DNA of 8,764 nt, taken from the NCBI GenBank assembly GCA_934725285.1, contig CAKVBK010000077.1, positions 1 through 8,764 of the forward strand. Direction: 5' to 3'. The position numbers were made by a program, and so were the translations under genes. The notes under the pieces were generated by a model, which ran no database searches, was not told where the DNA came from, and saw only the letters and a list, made by a program, of their open reading frames with translations. Each line of letters begins with the position of its first letter. Position 1 is the first letter of the stretch. The DNA comes from an uncultured Bacteroidales bacterium (GTDB lineage: Bacteria; Bacteroidota; Bacteroidia; Bacteroidales; UBA932). Of the stretch, positions 1-5,909 are shown in pieces.

Positions 1-1686
1 GCGGCCACGGCCGGGGCGCAGACAATGTACGACGGGCTGACATTCAGCCAGAACAACTACTACGGAACGGCAAGGTCAATCGGTATGGGTAACGCGATGA
101 CCGCCGTCGGTGGGGATCTCGGCTCAATAGGGATCAATCCTGCGGGATCGGCTGTGGCGGGATATTCCCAGTTCACGATCACGCCTAATCTGACGATTAG
201 TTCGATGAACGCGTCCTACAGCGCATATCCGATAAATGGCAGCGACAAGTTCACCAATGAACAGAGCAGGAACCTGACACGGTTCTCCATGCCGAACTTT
301 GGAGCGACATTCAATTGGAACACCGGCAACAGAAGCGGGCTGAAATCCATCACCTACGGAATTGTCGTCAACGGGACGAACAATTTCACCGGCAAGATGC
401 TGGCCGGAGGCGTGAATGACAAAACAAGTTACATCGGTTCCATGGCCGTGGCTGCGGATGGCTTTGACATGGATTTCCTCAATGGATACTCAATAGACAA
501 GGACGGGAATAGAATTGACAGAGGCTGGGACTACCCTTATTATTACAAGGACGATTTCACTAATGATCCTAGATACGGTTCTGACGCTCCTTTCAACGTG
601 ATAGCCAATGCGCAGGCCGGGGCGATCGCCAACTACGGAAACGACAAAGACCAAGATTACTATTGGCGGTACATAGCAGCGACCGAGCGTTACGAATACA
701 CCGGCAAGAAAGATGAATACGGAAATGAAACCTATGACCTCTTCCTTGGCGGGCCTTTGAATCAAGCTTACGGACGCGAGGTCACAGGCAGCAAGTACGA
801 TGTGCTTTTCAACGTCGGATTCAATTTCAGCGAGACATTCTTCGTCGGCGCGAATTTGGGATTGACATCGCTTAACTACAATTATGACGAATATTTCAAA
901 GAGGCGGCTGTAAAACCTACGGACTTCTTGACAGAGTTCGAGAAAGGCAATACCTACTTCAGTGACTATCGTACACGTTACTCCTACACAGCAGACGGAA
1001 GCGGAGTCTATGGCAAGTTCGGTTTTCTTTGGAGGCCAATTGACGGAATCCGCGTGGGAGCCGCCGTACAGACCCCGACCATCATGGAGATCAACGAGCG
1101 TTGGCGTCAGGACGTGAACGTGAACTACACCGACGCTCAGTACAATGGTTCGGCCCAGACTCCTGAAGGAGAATATTCCTACAGGATCCGTTCACCGTAC
1201 AGACTCAATGCCGGAGCGGCGTTCACTTTCGCGGGGATGGCTCTGATCAGCGCGGACTACGAGATGACCGACTACAGCACGATGAAGTTTATGAGCAAGG
1301 ATGGAGGCTGGAATGACGACAGTTTCAGTGATCTGAACAATGAAATCCGCGACTGTATGGGTGTGTCGCATATGGTAAGGGTCGGTGCGGAATTCAAGCT
1401 GGTTCCGGAATTTGCGGTGCGCGCCGGATACAACTTCACAACGACTCCTGAATATACCTACGACGGGAACGAGAAGATTAAATTGAATGACAGGACAAAC
1501 TCATTCTCTGTTGGCCTTGGATATTCATCAAACGGATCGTTCTTCGCGGACATCGCGGCAAGGCTGATGATGCTGTCTGATGAATATATCTCCCCTTACG
1601 CCGACTATATGGATGTCGCGTCTCCGATGATCCTCAACAAGAGGGACATCTACAGCATCACAGCTACTTTCGGATGGAGGTTCTAG
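1..1686 (+). CDS. Outer-membrane OMPP1/FadL/TodX-family transport protein (5' partial)
   Basis: This looks like a long-chain fatty acid/hydrophobic-compound porin of the OMPP1/FadL/TodX type, a beta-barrel in the outer membrane. The frame is open to base 1. The eight codons before the first ATG (base 25) read AATAGAQT, which looks like the end of a signal peptide with cleavage after AQ, so the true start is upstream and the ATG at 25 is internal. The mature N-terminus YDGLTFSQNNYYGTARSIGM, followed by GNAMTAVGGD and GINPAG, matches the conserved start of Bacteroidota members, which plugs the barrel. The remainder is rich in Tyr, Asn and Asp with alternating beta-strand patterns, and the protein ends in GWRF; the C-terminal aromatic residue fits recognition by the BAM complex. 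At least 561 residues are present. Substrate is unknown; homologues are often loosely called hemin receptors. No terminator with a U-tract follows. Family assignment is fairly sure, substrate is not. Confidence 0.85.
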   Translation, partial: AATAGAQTMYDGLTFSQNNYYGTARSIGMGNAMTAVGGDLGSIGINPAGSAVAGYSQFTITPNLTISSMNASYSAYPINGSDKFTNEQSRNLTRFSMPNFGATFNWNTGNRSGLKSITYGIVVNGTNNFTGKMLAGGVNDKTSYIGSMAVAADGFDMDFLNGYSIDKDGNRIDRGWDYPYYYKDDFTNDPRYGSDAPFNVIANAQAGAIANYGNDKDQDYYWRYIAATERYEYTGKKDEYGNETYDLFLGGPLNQAYGREVTGSKYDVLFNVGFNFSETFFVGANLGLTSLNYNYDEYFKEAAVKPTDFLTEFEKGNTYFSDYRTRYSYTADGSGVYGKFGFLWRPIDGIRVGAAVQTPTIMEINERWRQDVNVNYTDAQYNGSAQTPEGEYSYRIRSPYRLNAGAAFTFAGMALISADYEMTDYSTMKFMSKDGGWNDDSFSDLNNEIRDCMGVSHMVRVGAEFKLVPEFAVRAGYNFTTTPEYTYDGNEKIKLNDRTNSFSVGLGYSSNGSFFADIAARLMMLSDEYISPYADYMDVASPMILNKRDIYSITATFGWRF

Positions 1687-1707
1687 ACTAAGTTTCTGGC
1701 ATTTCGT

Positions 1708-1737
1708 AGCTTCGACAAGCTCAGCGACCGAAAGGTC
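1708..1737. repeat. REP-like double hairpin between convergent genes
   Basis: Two small hairpins stand in tandem: AGCTT-cgac-AAGCT (1708-1721) and GACC-gaaa-GGTC (1726-1737). The core CTTCGACAAGCTCAGCGACC resembles a short intergenic palindrome common in many bacterial genomes, whose reverse strand often gives spurious peptides containing ELVEA (here VAELVEATK). It lies in the 61-bp gap between two convergent stop codons, a typical place for REP-type elements. It could also help end transcription or protect 3' ends, but no U-tract follows on either strand. Recognition rests on memory of the motif, not on a search. Confidence 0.55.
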
Positions 1738-1747
1738 AGAGAAGGGA

Positions 1748-2425
1748 CTACAAGTTCTTAAGAAAAGAGATTGAATCGGGACCTTCATTGAACAGAAGGT
1801 CCATGATTGAAAGATTCGGAACGAAACCGTATTTTCGGGCAAAGACCTGGAAGTACGGTTTTTCCAGATTCAGGTCTTTCAGGATGGTGTCCGGACGTTT
1901 TGGGTGGATTAGTTCACGGTAGTCCATTCCGTAGCGGCCTGTGTCCACAGGAACCTCACGGGAACGGACAGGGACATATTCATCGGTCATCCGCAGGTCC
2001 ACCGAAATGCCGGTCTTACGGAGGAAGAATTTAATCAGTTGAAGATCAAGGTCGAACAACGTCTCCGGCCGTAAGTCCAGGATGGCGAAGAGTTCGTCCT
2101 TGTAATATTCAAAATAGGCGGAGGATTCGTAGGCGGAGGCGATAGCCCGCTCGGTACGGATCAGCCACGGGGTCGAGTAATCCACCTTGATCCCGGTGAT
2201 AGGCAGTTCGTGGGTGCCACTCTCGTGGACAATCGGAAAGTTCAGGCTCTGAGGGCCGTCAGCGGCATAGTAGCGGAAACGGTTCCGCCATGATTGCTTC
2301 TGATAATGCTCGCATGCCTCAAGGTAAACGACAGAAGGCTTCACCCTGTCCGGAGACAAGATGAAGTCTTTAGCCATCATTGCGAAATAGCTGACCGGCG
2401 GAAACCACGCCACACTCAGCAGCAC
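1748..2425 (-). CDS. WbqC-like family protein
   Basis: This is a member of the WbqC-like family, named after a gene in an O-antigen cluster; its biochemical role is not established. From the chosen GTG start at 2425 the product is 225 residues and begins MLLSVAWFPPVSYFAMMAKD, matching the usual family opening. Recognisable stretches are EHYQKQSWRNRFRYY (about residues 38-52), an NFPI strand, TPWLIRTERAIASAYESSAY (about 83-102) followed by FEYYKDE, and a C-terminal HPKRP. No signal peptide or membrane segment is visible, so it is probably cytoplasmic. An ATG at 2491 would add 22 residues (MESSGQTTPTRREN...) that overlap the lpxA coding end by 50 bp and look unlike the family. The GTG start leaves a 16-bp gap after lpxA and has a GAAGAGG site 5 nt upstream. 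As last gene of the lpxD-lpxC-lpxA run it may act in envelope glycoconjugate synthesis (inference). Confidence 0.8.
   Translation of the reverse strand: MLLSVAWFPPVSYFAMMAKDFILSPDRVKPSVVYLEACEHYQKQSWRNRFRYYAADGPQSLNFPIVHESGTHELPITGIKVDYSTPWLIRTERAIASAYESSAYFEYYKDELFAILDLRPETLFDLDLQLIKFFLRKTGISVDLRMTDEYVPVRSREVPVDTGRYGMDYRELIHPKRPDTILKDLNLEKPYFQVFARKYGFVPNLSIMDLLFNEGPDSISFLKNL
1779..1802. repeat. 8-bp inverted repeat in the 3' end of the wbqC-like gene
   Basis: GGACCTTC and GAAGGTCC form a perfect 8-bp stem around an 8-nt loop, about 30 bp before the wbqC-like stop codon. In the minus-strand transcript it is followed about 10-18 nt later by TCTCTTTTCTT, a weak U-rich run. It could be an mRNA 3' hairpin inside the coding end, but the spacing is poor for a canonical intrinsic terminator. 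Confidence 0.35.
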
Positions 2426-2430
2426 GGCCG

Positions 2431-2437
2431 CCTCTTC
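2431..2437 (-). promoter_or_regulatory. Ribosome binding site supporting the GTG start of the wbqC-like gene
   Basis: On the minus strand GAAGAGG lies 5 nt before the GTG at 2425, just after the lpxA stop codon (2444-2442). It favours the GTG start over the upstream ATG at 2491. Shine-Dalgarno sites are used weakly in Bacteroidota, so this supports the start without proving it. Confidence 0.45.
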
Positions 2438-2441
2438 AGAC

Positions 2442-3254
2442 CTATTCAAATTCTCCCTTCTCGTGGGAGTCGTTTGCCCTGATGATTCCACGCTTCGAGC
2501 TTCTGATGAAATTCAGGATGGTGTCACGCTCCTCGCTCTGAGGGAACCCGGCCTCGACCTTGGCGCAGCCGTCGGTGATGTTGTAGCCGGAGAAATAAAT
2601 CGTGTCGTAGATGTCTTTGATGTTGCGGATGACATCGGATGAGAATCCGCGGCGGCGGAGTCCGACGATGTTCACACCTGAATAGCAGATCGGGTCGCGT
2701 CCGCAAAGAACGTAGGGAGGGATGTCCTTATTGATCTTGGACATACCGCCGACCATCGCGTGGCAGCCGATCTTGGAGAACTGGTGAGCCTTGGCTCCAC
2801 CTCCCACGATCGCCCAGTCATCTACAACGGTCTCGCCGGCTATGCCGACAAAGCTTACGAGAATACAGTGATTGCCGACGACACAGTCGTGTGCCACGTG
2901 AACGTATGACATCAGCAATGTGTTGCTACCGATCTTGGTCACGCATTTGCCGCTGGCCTTTGTGCCACGGTTGATGGTCACGCACTCGCGGATCGTGACA
3001 TTGTCGCCGATCTCGACGTAAGTCACTTCGCCCTCATATTTAAGGTCTTGAGGGATGGCTCCGACAACGGCTCCAGGGAACACCTGGCAATTCTTACCCA
3101 TCTTTACGTATGAATATATCATCGCGTGCGGATGAATCCTGCAACCGTCGCCGATCTCCACGTCATCATCGATGAACGCGAACGGTCCGATCTCAATGTT
3201 GTCGCCAAGCTTCGCCTTAGGGCTGACTGACGCTAATGGTGAAATTGTATTCAT
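2442..3254 (-). CDS. lpxA: Acyl-ACP--UDP-N-acetylglucosamine O-acyltransferase
   Basis: LpxA transfers a 3-hydroxyacyl chain from acyl carrier protein to the 3-OH of UDP-GlcNAc, the first and reversible step of lipid A synthesis, in the cytoplasm as a homotrimer. The 270 residues (E. coli has 262) are mostly left-handed beta-helix hexapeptide repeats (about 1-190: EIGPFAF, VEIGDG, VKIGKN-like units), followed by a helical C-terminal domain. The family motif AIPQDLKYEGE sits at 66-76, and YVHVAHDC carries His119 and His122, the latter equivalent to catalytic His125 of E. coli. HQF at 157-159 and MVGGMS at 167-172 are conserved. Gly170 aligns with E. coli Gly173, a position where a bulkier residue shortens the acyl chain, so long chains can be accommodated (inference). 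The ATG is 5 nt after the lpxC stop, so it is surely co-transcribed with lpxC. Confidence 0.96.
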   Translation of the reverse strand: MNTISPLASVSPKAKLGDNIEIGPFAFIDDDVEIGDGCRIHPHAMIYSYVKMGKNCQVFPGAVVGAIPQDLKYEGEVTYVEIGDNVTIRECVTINRGTKASGKCVTKIGSNTLLMSYVHVAHDCVVGNHCILVSFVGIAGETVVDDWAIVGGGAKAHQFSKIGCHAMVGGMSKINKDIPPYVLCGRDPICYSGVNIVGLRRRGFSSDVIRNIKDIYDTIYFSGYNITDGCAKVEAGFPQSEERDTILNFIRSSKRGIIRANDSHEKGEFE

Positions 3255-3259
3255 ATCTA

Positions 3260-4177
3260 TTACTTTTCTGATTTCTCACGAATGGCGGCCGCCGCCTTGG
3301 TGTTGATTGTGTGCCCTGGCTTGAAGGCAGTCACCTTGGCCTTGAGATAGCCTCCGGCAAGCCTCAAGTCTCCGATAAGATCCAGAAGTTTATGCCTTCC
3401 GCACTCGTTCGGGAAATGAAGTTTGAGGTTATTGAGATACCCATTGTCATTTATGGCGAGTTCAGGGACGTTGAACAGGGCGGAGAGCCTCTCGACCTGT
3501 TCAGACTGAACCGGATGCTCGACTATCACGATGGCGTTGTCCACATCCCCACCTTTTACCAGATTGTTCTGGAACAGGTACTCTATCTCGTGGAAGAACA
3601 CAAATGTGCGGCAAGGGCCGATCTCTTTTGCGTAATCAGTGGATTCATCCCAATGAGCCGTCTGCACGCCTAAGACTCTGGATCCGAAATCCACAGTGAT
3701 GTCCATAGAAGGGACTTCGGCCGGAGTGACCCTCACGAACGAGCCGGTCTTCTCGTCACGGATCTCTATCTCGTCCGGGATCTCGACATATTTCCTTTCC
3801 GCGTCCTGCTCCTTCAGGCCATCCTTCGCGATAGCCTCGACGTAATAGCGCGCGCTTCCGTCAAGGATCGGCACCTCGACGTTGTCGATCTCGACAAGGA
3901 CGTTGTCAACCCCCATACCGGTGAGCGCTGACATCAAATGCTCGATTGTTGAAACTGAAGCCTCGCCTTTGGAAATCGTGGTGCTTCTCGCCGTGGAGGA
4001 AACGTTCTCGGCAAGAGCCTCTACAAACGCGGATTCACCTATATCCATTCTATGGAATACGATTCCCGTATTCTCAGGAGCCGGTTTGAGAATCATAGTC
4101 GAAATCTTACCGGTGTGAAGTCCTTTGCCGTGGAACTTATATTCACCCGCAAGGGTTCTTTGCTTATAAGAAGTCAT
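3260..4177 (-). CDS. lpxC: UDP-3-O-acyl-N-acetylglucosamine deacetylase, stand-alone form
   Basis: LpxC is the zinc-dependent deacetylase that commits UDP-3-O-acyl-GlcNAc to lipid A. The 305 residues hold both LpxC domains. His80 (in STIEHLMSALTG, with Glu79), His262 and Asp266 (in GRHKLLDLIGD) match the zinc ligands His79, His238 and Asp242 of E. coli. His289 in FKPGHTINTK matches catalytic His265. The start MTSYKQRTLAGEYKFHGKGL with HTG is the normal family N-terminus. In most Bacteroidota this domain continues through a linker into a FabZ dehydratase domain, giving about 460 residues. Here the protein stops just after AAAAIREKSEK with two in-frame stops (TAA TAG), 5 nt before lpxA, leaving no room for fabZ. 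All active-site residues are intact, so it should be functional. A promoter and palindrome lie just upstream. Confidence 0.96.
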   Translation of the reverse strand: MTSYKQRTLAGEYKFHGKGLHTGKISTMILKPAPENTGIVFHRMDIGESAFVEALAENVSSTARSTTISKGEASVSTIEHLMSALTGMGVDNVLVEIDNVEVPILDGSARYYVEAIAKDGLKEQDAERKYVEIPDEIEIRDEKTGSFVRVTPAEVPSMDITVDFGSRVLGVQTAHWDESTDYAKEIGPCRTFVFFHEIEYLFQNNLVKGGDVDNAIVIVEHPVQSEQVERLSALFNVPELAINDNGYLNNLKLHFPNECGRHKLLDLIGDLRLAGGYLKAKVTAFKPGHTINTKAAAAIREKSEK

Positions 4178-4186
4178 AATCTAACT

Positions 4187-4220
4187 TTTGCAGACTGCGT
4201 AAAATACAGCAGTCTGCAAA
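4187..4220. repeat. Perfect 12-bp palindrome overlapping the lpxC promoter
   Basis: TTTGCAGACTGC (4187-4198) and GCAGTCTGCAAA (4209-4220) are exact reverse complements around a 10-nt spacer (gtaaaataca). On the minus strand the upstream arm begins inside the lpxC -7 box (it contains its TTTG) and spans the predicted transcription start; the other arm lies 9 nt before the lpxC ATG. It could be an operator for a dimeric regulator, or, as RNA, a 5'-end hairpin of at least AGACTGC/GCAGTCT that affects stability or translation. No U-tract typical of a terminator follows. Confidence 0.7.
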
Positions 4221-4247
4221 GATAGCAATGAAATTTTGAATATTCAA
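4217..4247 (-). promoter_or_regulatory. Predicted Bacteroidota-type promoter for lpxC-lpxA-wbqC-like genes
   Basis: On the minus strand a -33 TTG (4247-4245) is separated by 20 nt from TATCTTTG (4224-4217), an exact match to the TAnnTTTG -7 box of the Bacteroidota primary sigma factor. Transcription would begin near 4213, about 35 nt before the lpxC ATG. The site sits in the 102-bp gap after lpxD, so lpxC can be expressed separately from lpxD, although readthrough from lpxD is also possible. Confidence 0.6.
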
Positions 4248-4279
4248 GGATTACTCCGTCACTTAGTTGCTATCGGCTG

Positions 4280-5269
4280 CTATTCCTCGCCCTGACGCTT
4301 GAAGACAGCGTAGCTGCGGAGGTAGTTTTTGAGCGGAAGGGCCGGAGATCCGAGAAGCACCTGTCCAGGCTTGCGGATGTTTCCGATGACACCGCACTGG
4401 GCGCCGATCGTGGTGTTGTCAGCTATATTCAGATGCCCGGCGATGCCGACCTGGCCAGCCAGAATGCAGTTCTTGCCGATCTTCGTCGAGCCGGCTATGC
4501 CGCACTGGGCCGCCATCACGGTGTTGTCCCCGATCTGGACATTGTGCGCTATCTGGCAGAGGTTGTCAATCTTGACTCCGTTGCCGATGATGGTGGATTC
4601 CATCTCAGATTTGTCGATCGTGGTGCCGGCGCCGATCTCCACATTGTTGCCGATGACAACATTGCCGATGTGCTCGATCTTCTCCCAAGTACCGTCCGGA
4701 AGAGGAGCGTTGCCGAAGCCGTCAGAACCTATGACAGCGTTGGCGTGGATGATCACATTGTCACCGATGACCATTCCCGGATAGATGACGACTCCCGGAT
4801 AGATGATGCAGTGCGAGCCTATCACCGTGTTGTCACCCACATAGACGTTCTCGTAGATCTTGGTGTAGTCCCCCACCTTGGCGTGGTGTCCCACATAGGA
4901 GTGGCTTCCGAGATAGACCTTTTTCCCGAACTTGGTGGTAAGGAACCAAGAAGATCTGAAACCTCTGTGCCTCTTGTCTGTACGCCGCTGCGTGGAAACA
5001 TACTTCAGAAGATCAGCCAAAGACTTGTAAGCGTCATCAACCCGGACCATTGTCGAGATCACGGCCTCCTTAGGTTCAAAGTCCTTGTTGACGAGCAGGA
5101 TGCTGGCTCTGCATGTGTAAACGTACCTTTCGTACTTTGGGTTGGCGAAGAAACACAGCTGGCCCGGTTTTCCGTGCTCGATCTTGGCGAATGACGTGAC
5201 CGTAGCCTGAGGGTCACCTTCAACGGTTCCCTTGAGAACCTGAGCCAATTGCTTTGCGGTAAATTCCAT
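4280..5269 (-). CDS. lpxD: UDP-3-O-(3-hydroxyacyl)glucosamine N-acyltransferase
   Basis: LpxD adds the second 3-hydroxyacyl chain, to the 2-amine of UDP-3-O-acyl-glucosamine, giving UDP-2,3-diacylglucosamine; it acts in the cytoplasm as a homotrimer. The 329 residues are close to E. coli length (341). An N-terminal uridine-binding domain (about 1-100: [17 protein letters not shown], then [20 protein letters not shown]) precedes a long hexapeptide-repeat beta-helix (about 115-300), with VIGSDGFG at 179-186. The helix contains [13 protein letters not shown], where His242 matches catalytic His239 of E. coli. [12 protein letters not shown] near the end matches the conserved start of the C-terminal helix. 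The ATG at 5269 is the natural family start. It is the first gene of the minus-strand lipid A cluster and diverges from rimP. Confidence 0.95.
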   Translation of the reverse strand: MEFTAKQLAQVLKGTVEGDPQATVTSFAKIEHGKPGQLCFFANPKYERYVYTCRASILLVNKDFEPKEAVISTMVRVDDAYKSLADLLKYVSTQRRTDKRHRGFRSSWFLTTKFGKKVYLGSHSYVGHHAKVGDYTKIYENVYVGDNTVIGSHCIIYPGVVIYPGMVIGDNVIIHANAVIGSDGFGNAPLPDGTWEKIEHIGNVVIGNNVEIGAGTTIDKSEMESTIIGNGVKIDNLCQIAHNVQIGDNTVMAAQCGIAGSTKIGKNCILAGQVGIAGHLNIADNTTIGAQCGVIGNIRKPGQVLLGSPALPLKNYLRSYAVFKRQGEE

Positions 5270-5304
5270 CTTATATTGGCAATTTTAATCTACATTTCTA
5301 AACG

Positions 5305-5343
5305 GTCTGCAAAGAAAGCAATTTATTTTCATATTTACTAAAA
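5305..5343 (-). promoter_or_regulatory. Predicted lpxD promoter with a box shared with lpxC
   Basis: On the minus strand TTTCTTTG (5317-5310) is a one-off match to the TAnnTTTG -7 box, with a weak TTTAG (5343-5339) 21 nt upstream. The plus-strand segment 5305-5322 (GTCTGCAAAGAAAGCAAT) matches 17 of 18 bases of the lpxC promoter segment 4212-4229 (GTCTGCAAAGATAGCAAT). The second half of the lpxC palindrome is not present here. The predicted start lies roughly 37 nt before the lpxD ATG. Confidence 0.45.
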
Positions 5344-5357
5344 TATCCTTATCTTTG
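5326..5357 (+). promoter_or_regulatory. Predicted promoter of the rimP-nusA-infB operon
   Basis: TATCTTTG (5350-5357) is an exact match to the Bacteroidota TAnnTTTG -7 box, with a T-rich -33-like TTTTC about 20 nt upstream (5326-5330). Transcription would start near 5361, about 60 nt before the rimP ATG. The element interleaves with the divergent lpxD promoter. Confidence 0.6.
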
Positions 5358-5369
5358 CATTGTTGTGAG

Positions 5370-5405
5370 AGATAGGGGACGAAAGCGTCTCCTATCTTTT
5401 GTTTT
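5370..5405 (+). terminator. Leader hairpin with U-tract upstream of rimP (likely attenuator)
   Basis: AGATAGGGGACG (5370-5381) pairs with CGTCTCCTATCT (5386-5397) across all 12 positions, one of them a G-U pair, around an AAAG tetraloop. TTTTGTTTT follows (5397-5405), the form of an intrinsic terminator. It begins about 10 nt after the predicted transcription start and ends 17 nt before the rimP ATG. No plus-strand gene lies upstream for it to terminate, so it probably acts within the rimP-nusA-infB leader. NusA promotes hairpin-dependent termination, so feedback by NusA is an attractive inference. A stabilising 5' hairpin is the alternative. Confidence 0.65.
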
Positions 5406-5421
5406 GGAAAACCGAGTCATT

Positions 5422-5892
5422 ATGGAAAAGGGACAGATACTCGAAAGCATCGGCAAGGCCGTGCAGGAGCGTGGATGCTTTATCGTTGATGTGAGCGTCA
5501 GCAATGACAATGACATCGTGATCAGCATTGAGAAGGAGACCGGAGATGTGGATCTGGAAGACTGTGTAAGTGTCAACGACGCTTTCCTTGCGGCTTTTGA
5601 CAAGGATGTGGAGGATTATTCGCTGACAGTCACCTCGGCCGGCCTCGACCAGCCGTTCAAGGTTCTCAAGCAATACGTCAAGGCCGTCGGATCAGCCGTG
5701 GAGGCAAGGCTCAAGGGCGGCAAGAAGATTGTCGGAATCCTTACGGAGGCGGACGAGAATGGAATATGCCTGAGATATTCCCGGAAAGAGACTGTGGAAG
5801 GCAAGAAGAAAAAGGCGGTGGTGGATCACGAGGATCGCTTCGGATTCGCTGAGATTAACTCCGTGTCACCGCATATTGTTTTCAAGAAATAA
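5422..5892 (+). CDS. rimP: Ribosome maturation factor RimP
   Basis: RimP binds the 30S subunit during its late assembly in the cytoplasm. The product is 156 residues, the usual length. The N-terminal domain (about 1-80) contains GCFIVDVSVSNDNDIVISIE, the acidic VDLEDCVSVNDAF helix region and LTVTSAGLDQPFK, the equivalent of the family's SSPGLDRPL motif with Ala for Pro. The C-terminal SH3-like barrel (about 85-156) includes VEARLKGGKKIVGILTEA and a lysine-rich loop (GKKKKAVV). The ATG at 5422 is chosen because MEKGQILESI is the natural start. A GTG at 5365 is in frame but lies essentially at the predicted RNA 5' end and would read through the leader hairpin, giving the non-conserved MRDRGRKRLL. 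It is the first gene of the operon, 17 bp before nusA. Confidence 0.93.
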   Translation: MEKGQILESIGKAVQERGCFIVDVSVSNDNDIVISIEKETGDVDLEDCVSVNDAFLAAFDKDVEDYSLTVTSAGLDQPFKVLKQYVKAVGSAVEARLKGGKKIVGILTEADENGICLRYSRKETVEGKKKKAVVDHEDRFGFAEINSVSPHIVFKK

Positions 5893-5909
5893 ATATAAGG
5901 ATATAAGAA

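Noticed and set aside
1687..1802. Canonical bidirectional terminator between the convergent genes
   Set aside because: Hairpins exist at 1708-1737 and 1779-1802, but neither has an adjacent U-tract on either strand, so I do not call a terminator.
1528..1842. Small minus-strand frame of 104 codons containing VAELVEATK
   Set aside because: It runs across the REP-like element and the end of the porin gene; ELVEA peptides are a known kind of spurious translation of this element.
2426..2491. ATG at 2491 as start of the wbqC-like gene
   Set aside because: It would overlap lpxA by 50 bp and add 22 residues that do not resemble the family. The GTG at 2425 fits both the family start and a ribosome binding site, although the ATG cannot be excluded.
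1878..2525. 14-bp direct repeat TTCAGGATGGTGTC at 1878-1891 and 2512-2525
   Set aside because: Both copies are coding and encode DTIL in two unrelated proteins; it is best explained by chance and codon use.
4433..5194. Long open frame of 253 codons on the plus strand opposite lpxD
   Set aside because: It is antisense to a clear lpxD. Its Val/Asp-rich repeats are the reverse complement of hexapeptide-repeat codons, and there is no recognisable family or promoter.
5365..5421. GTG start 19 codons upstream of rimP
   Set aside because: It lies essentially at the predicted 5' end of the transcript and would translate the leader hairpin; the added residues are not RimP-like, while the ATG at 5422 gives the standard length.
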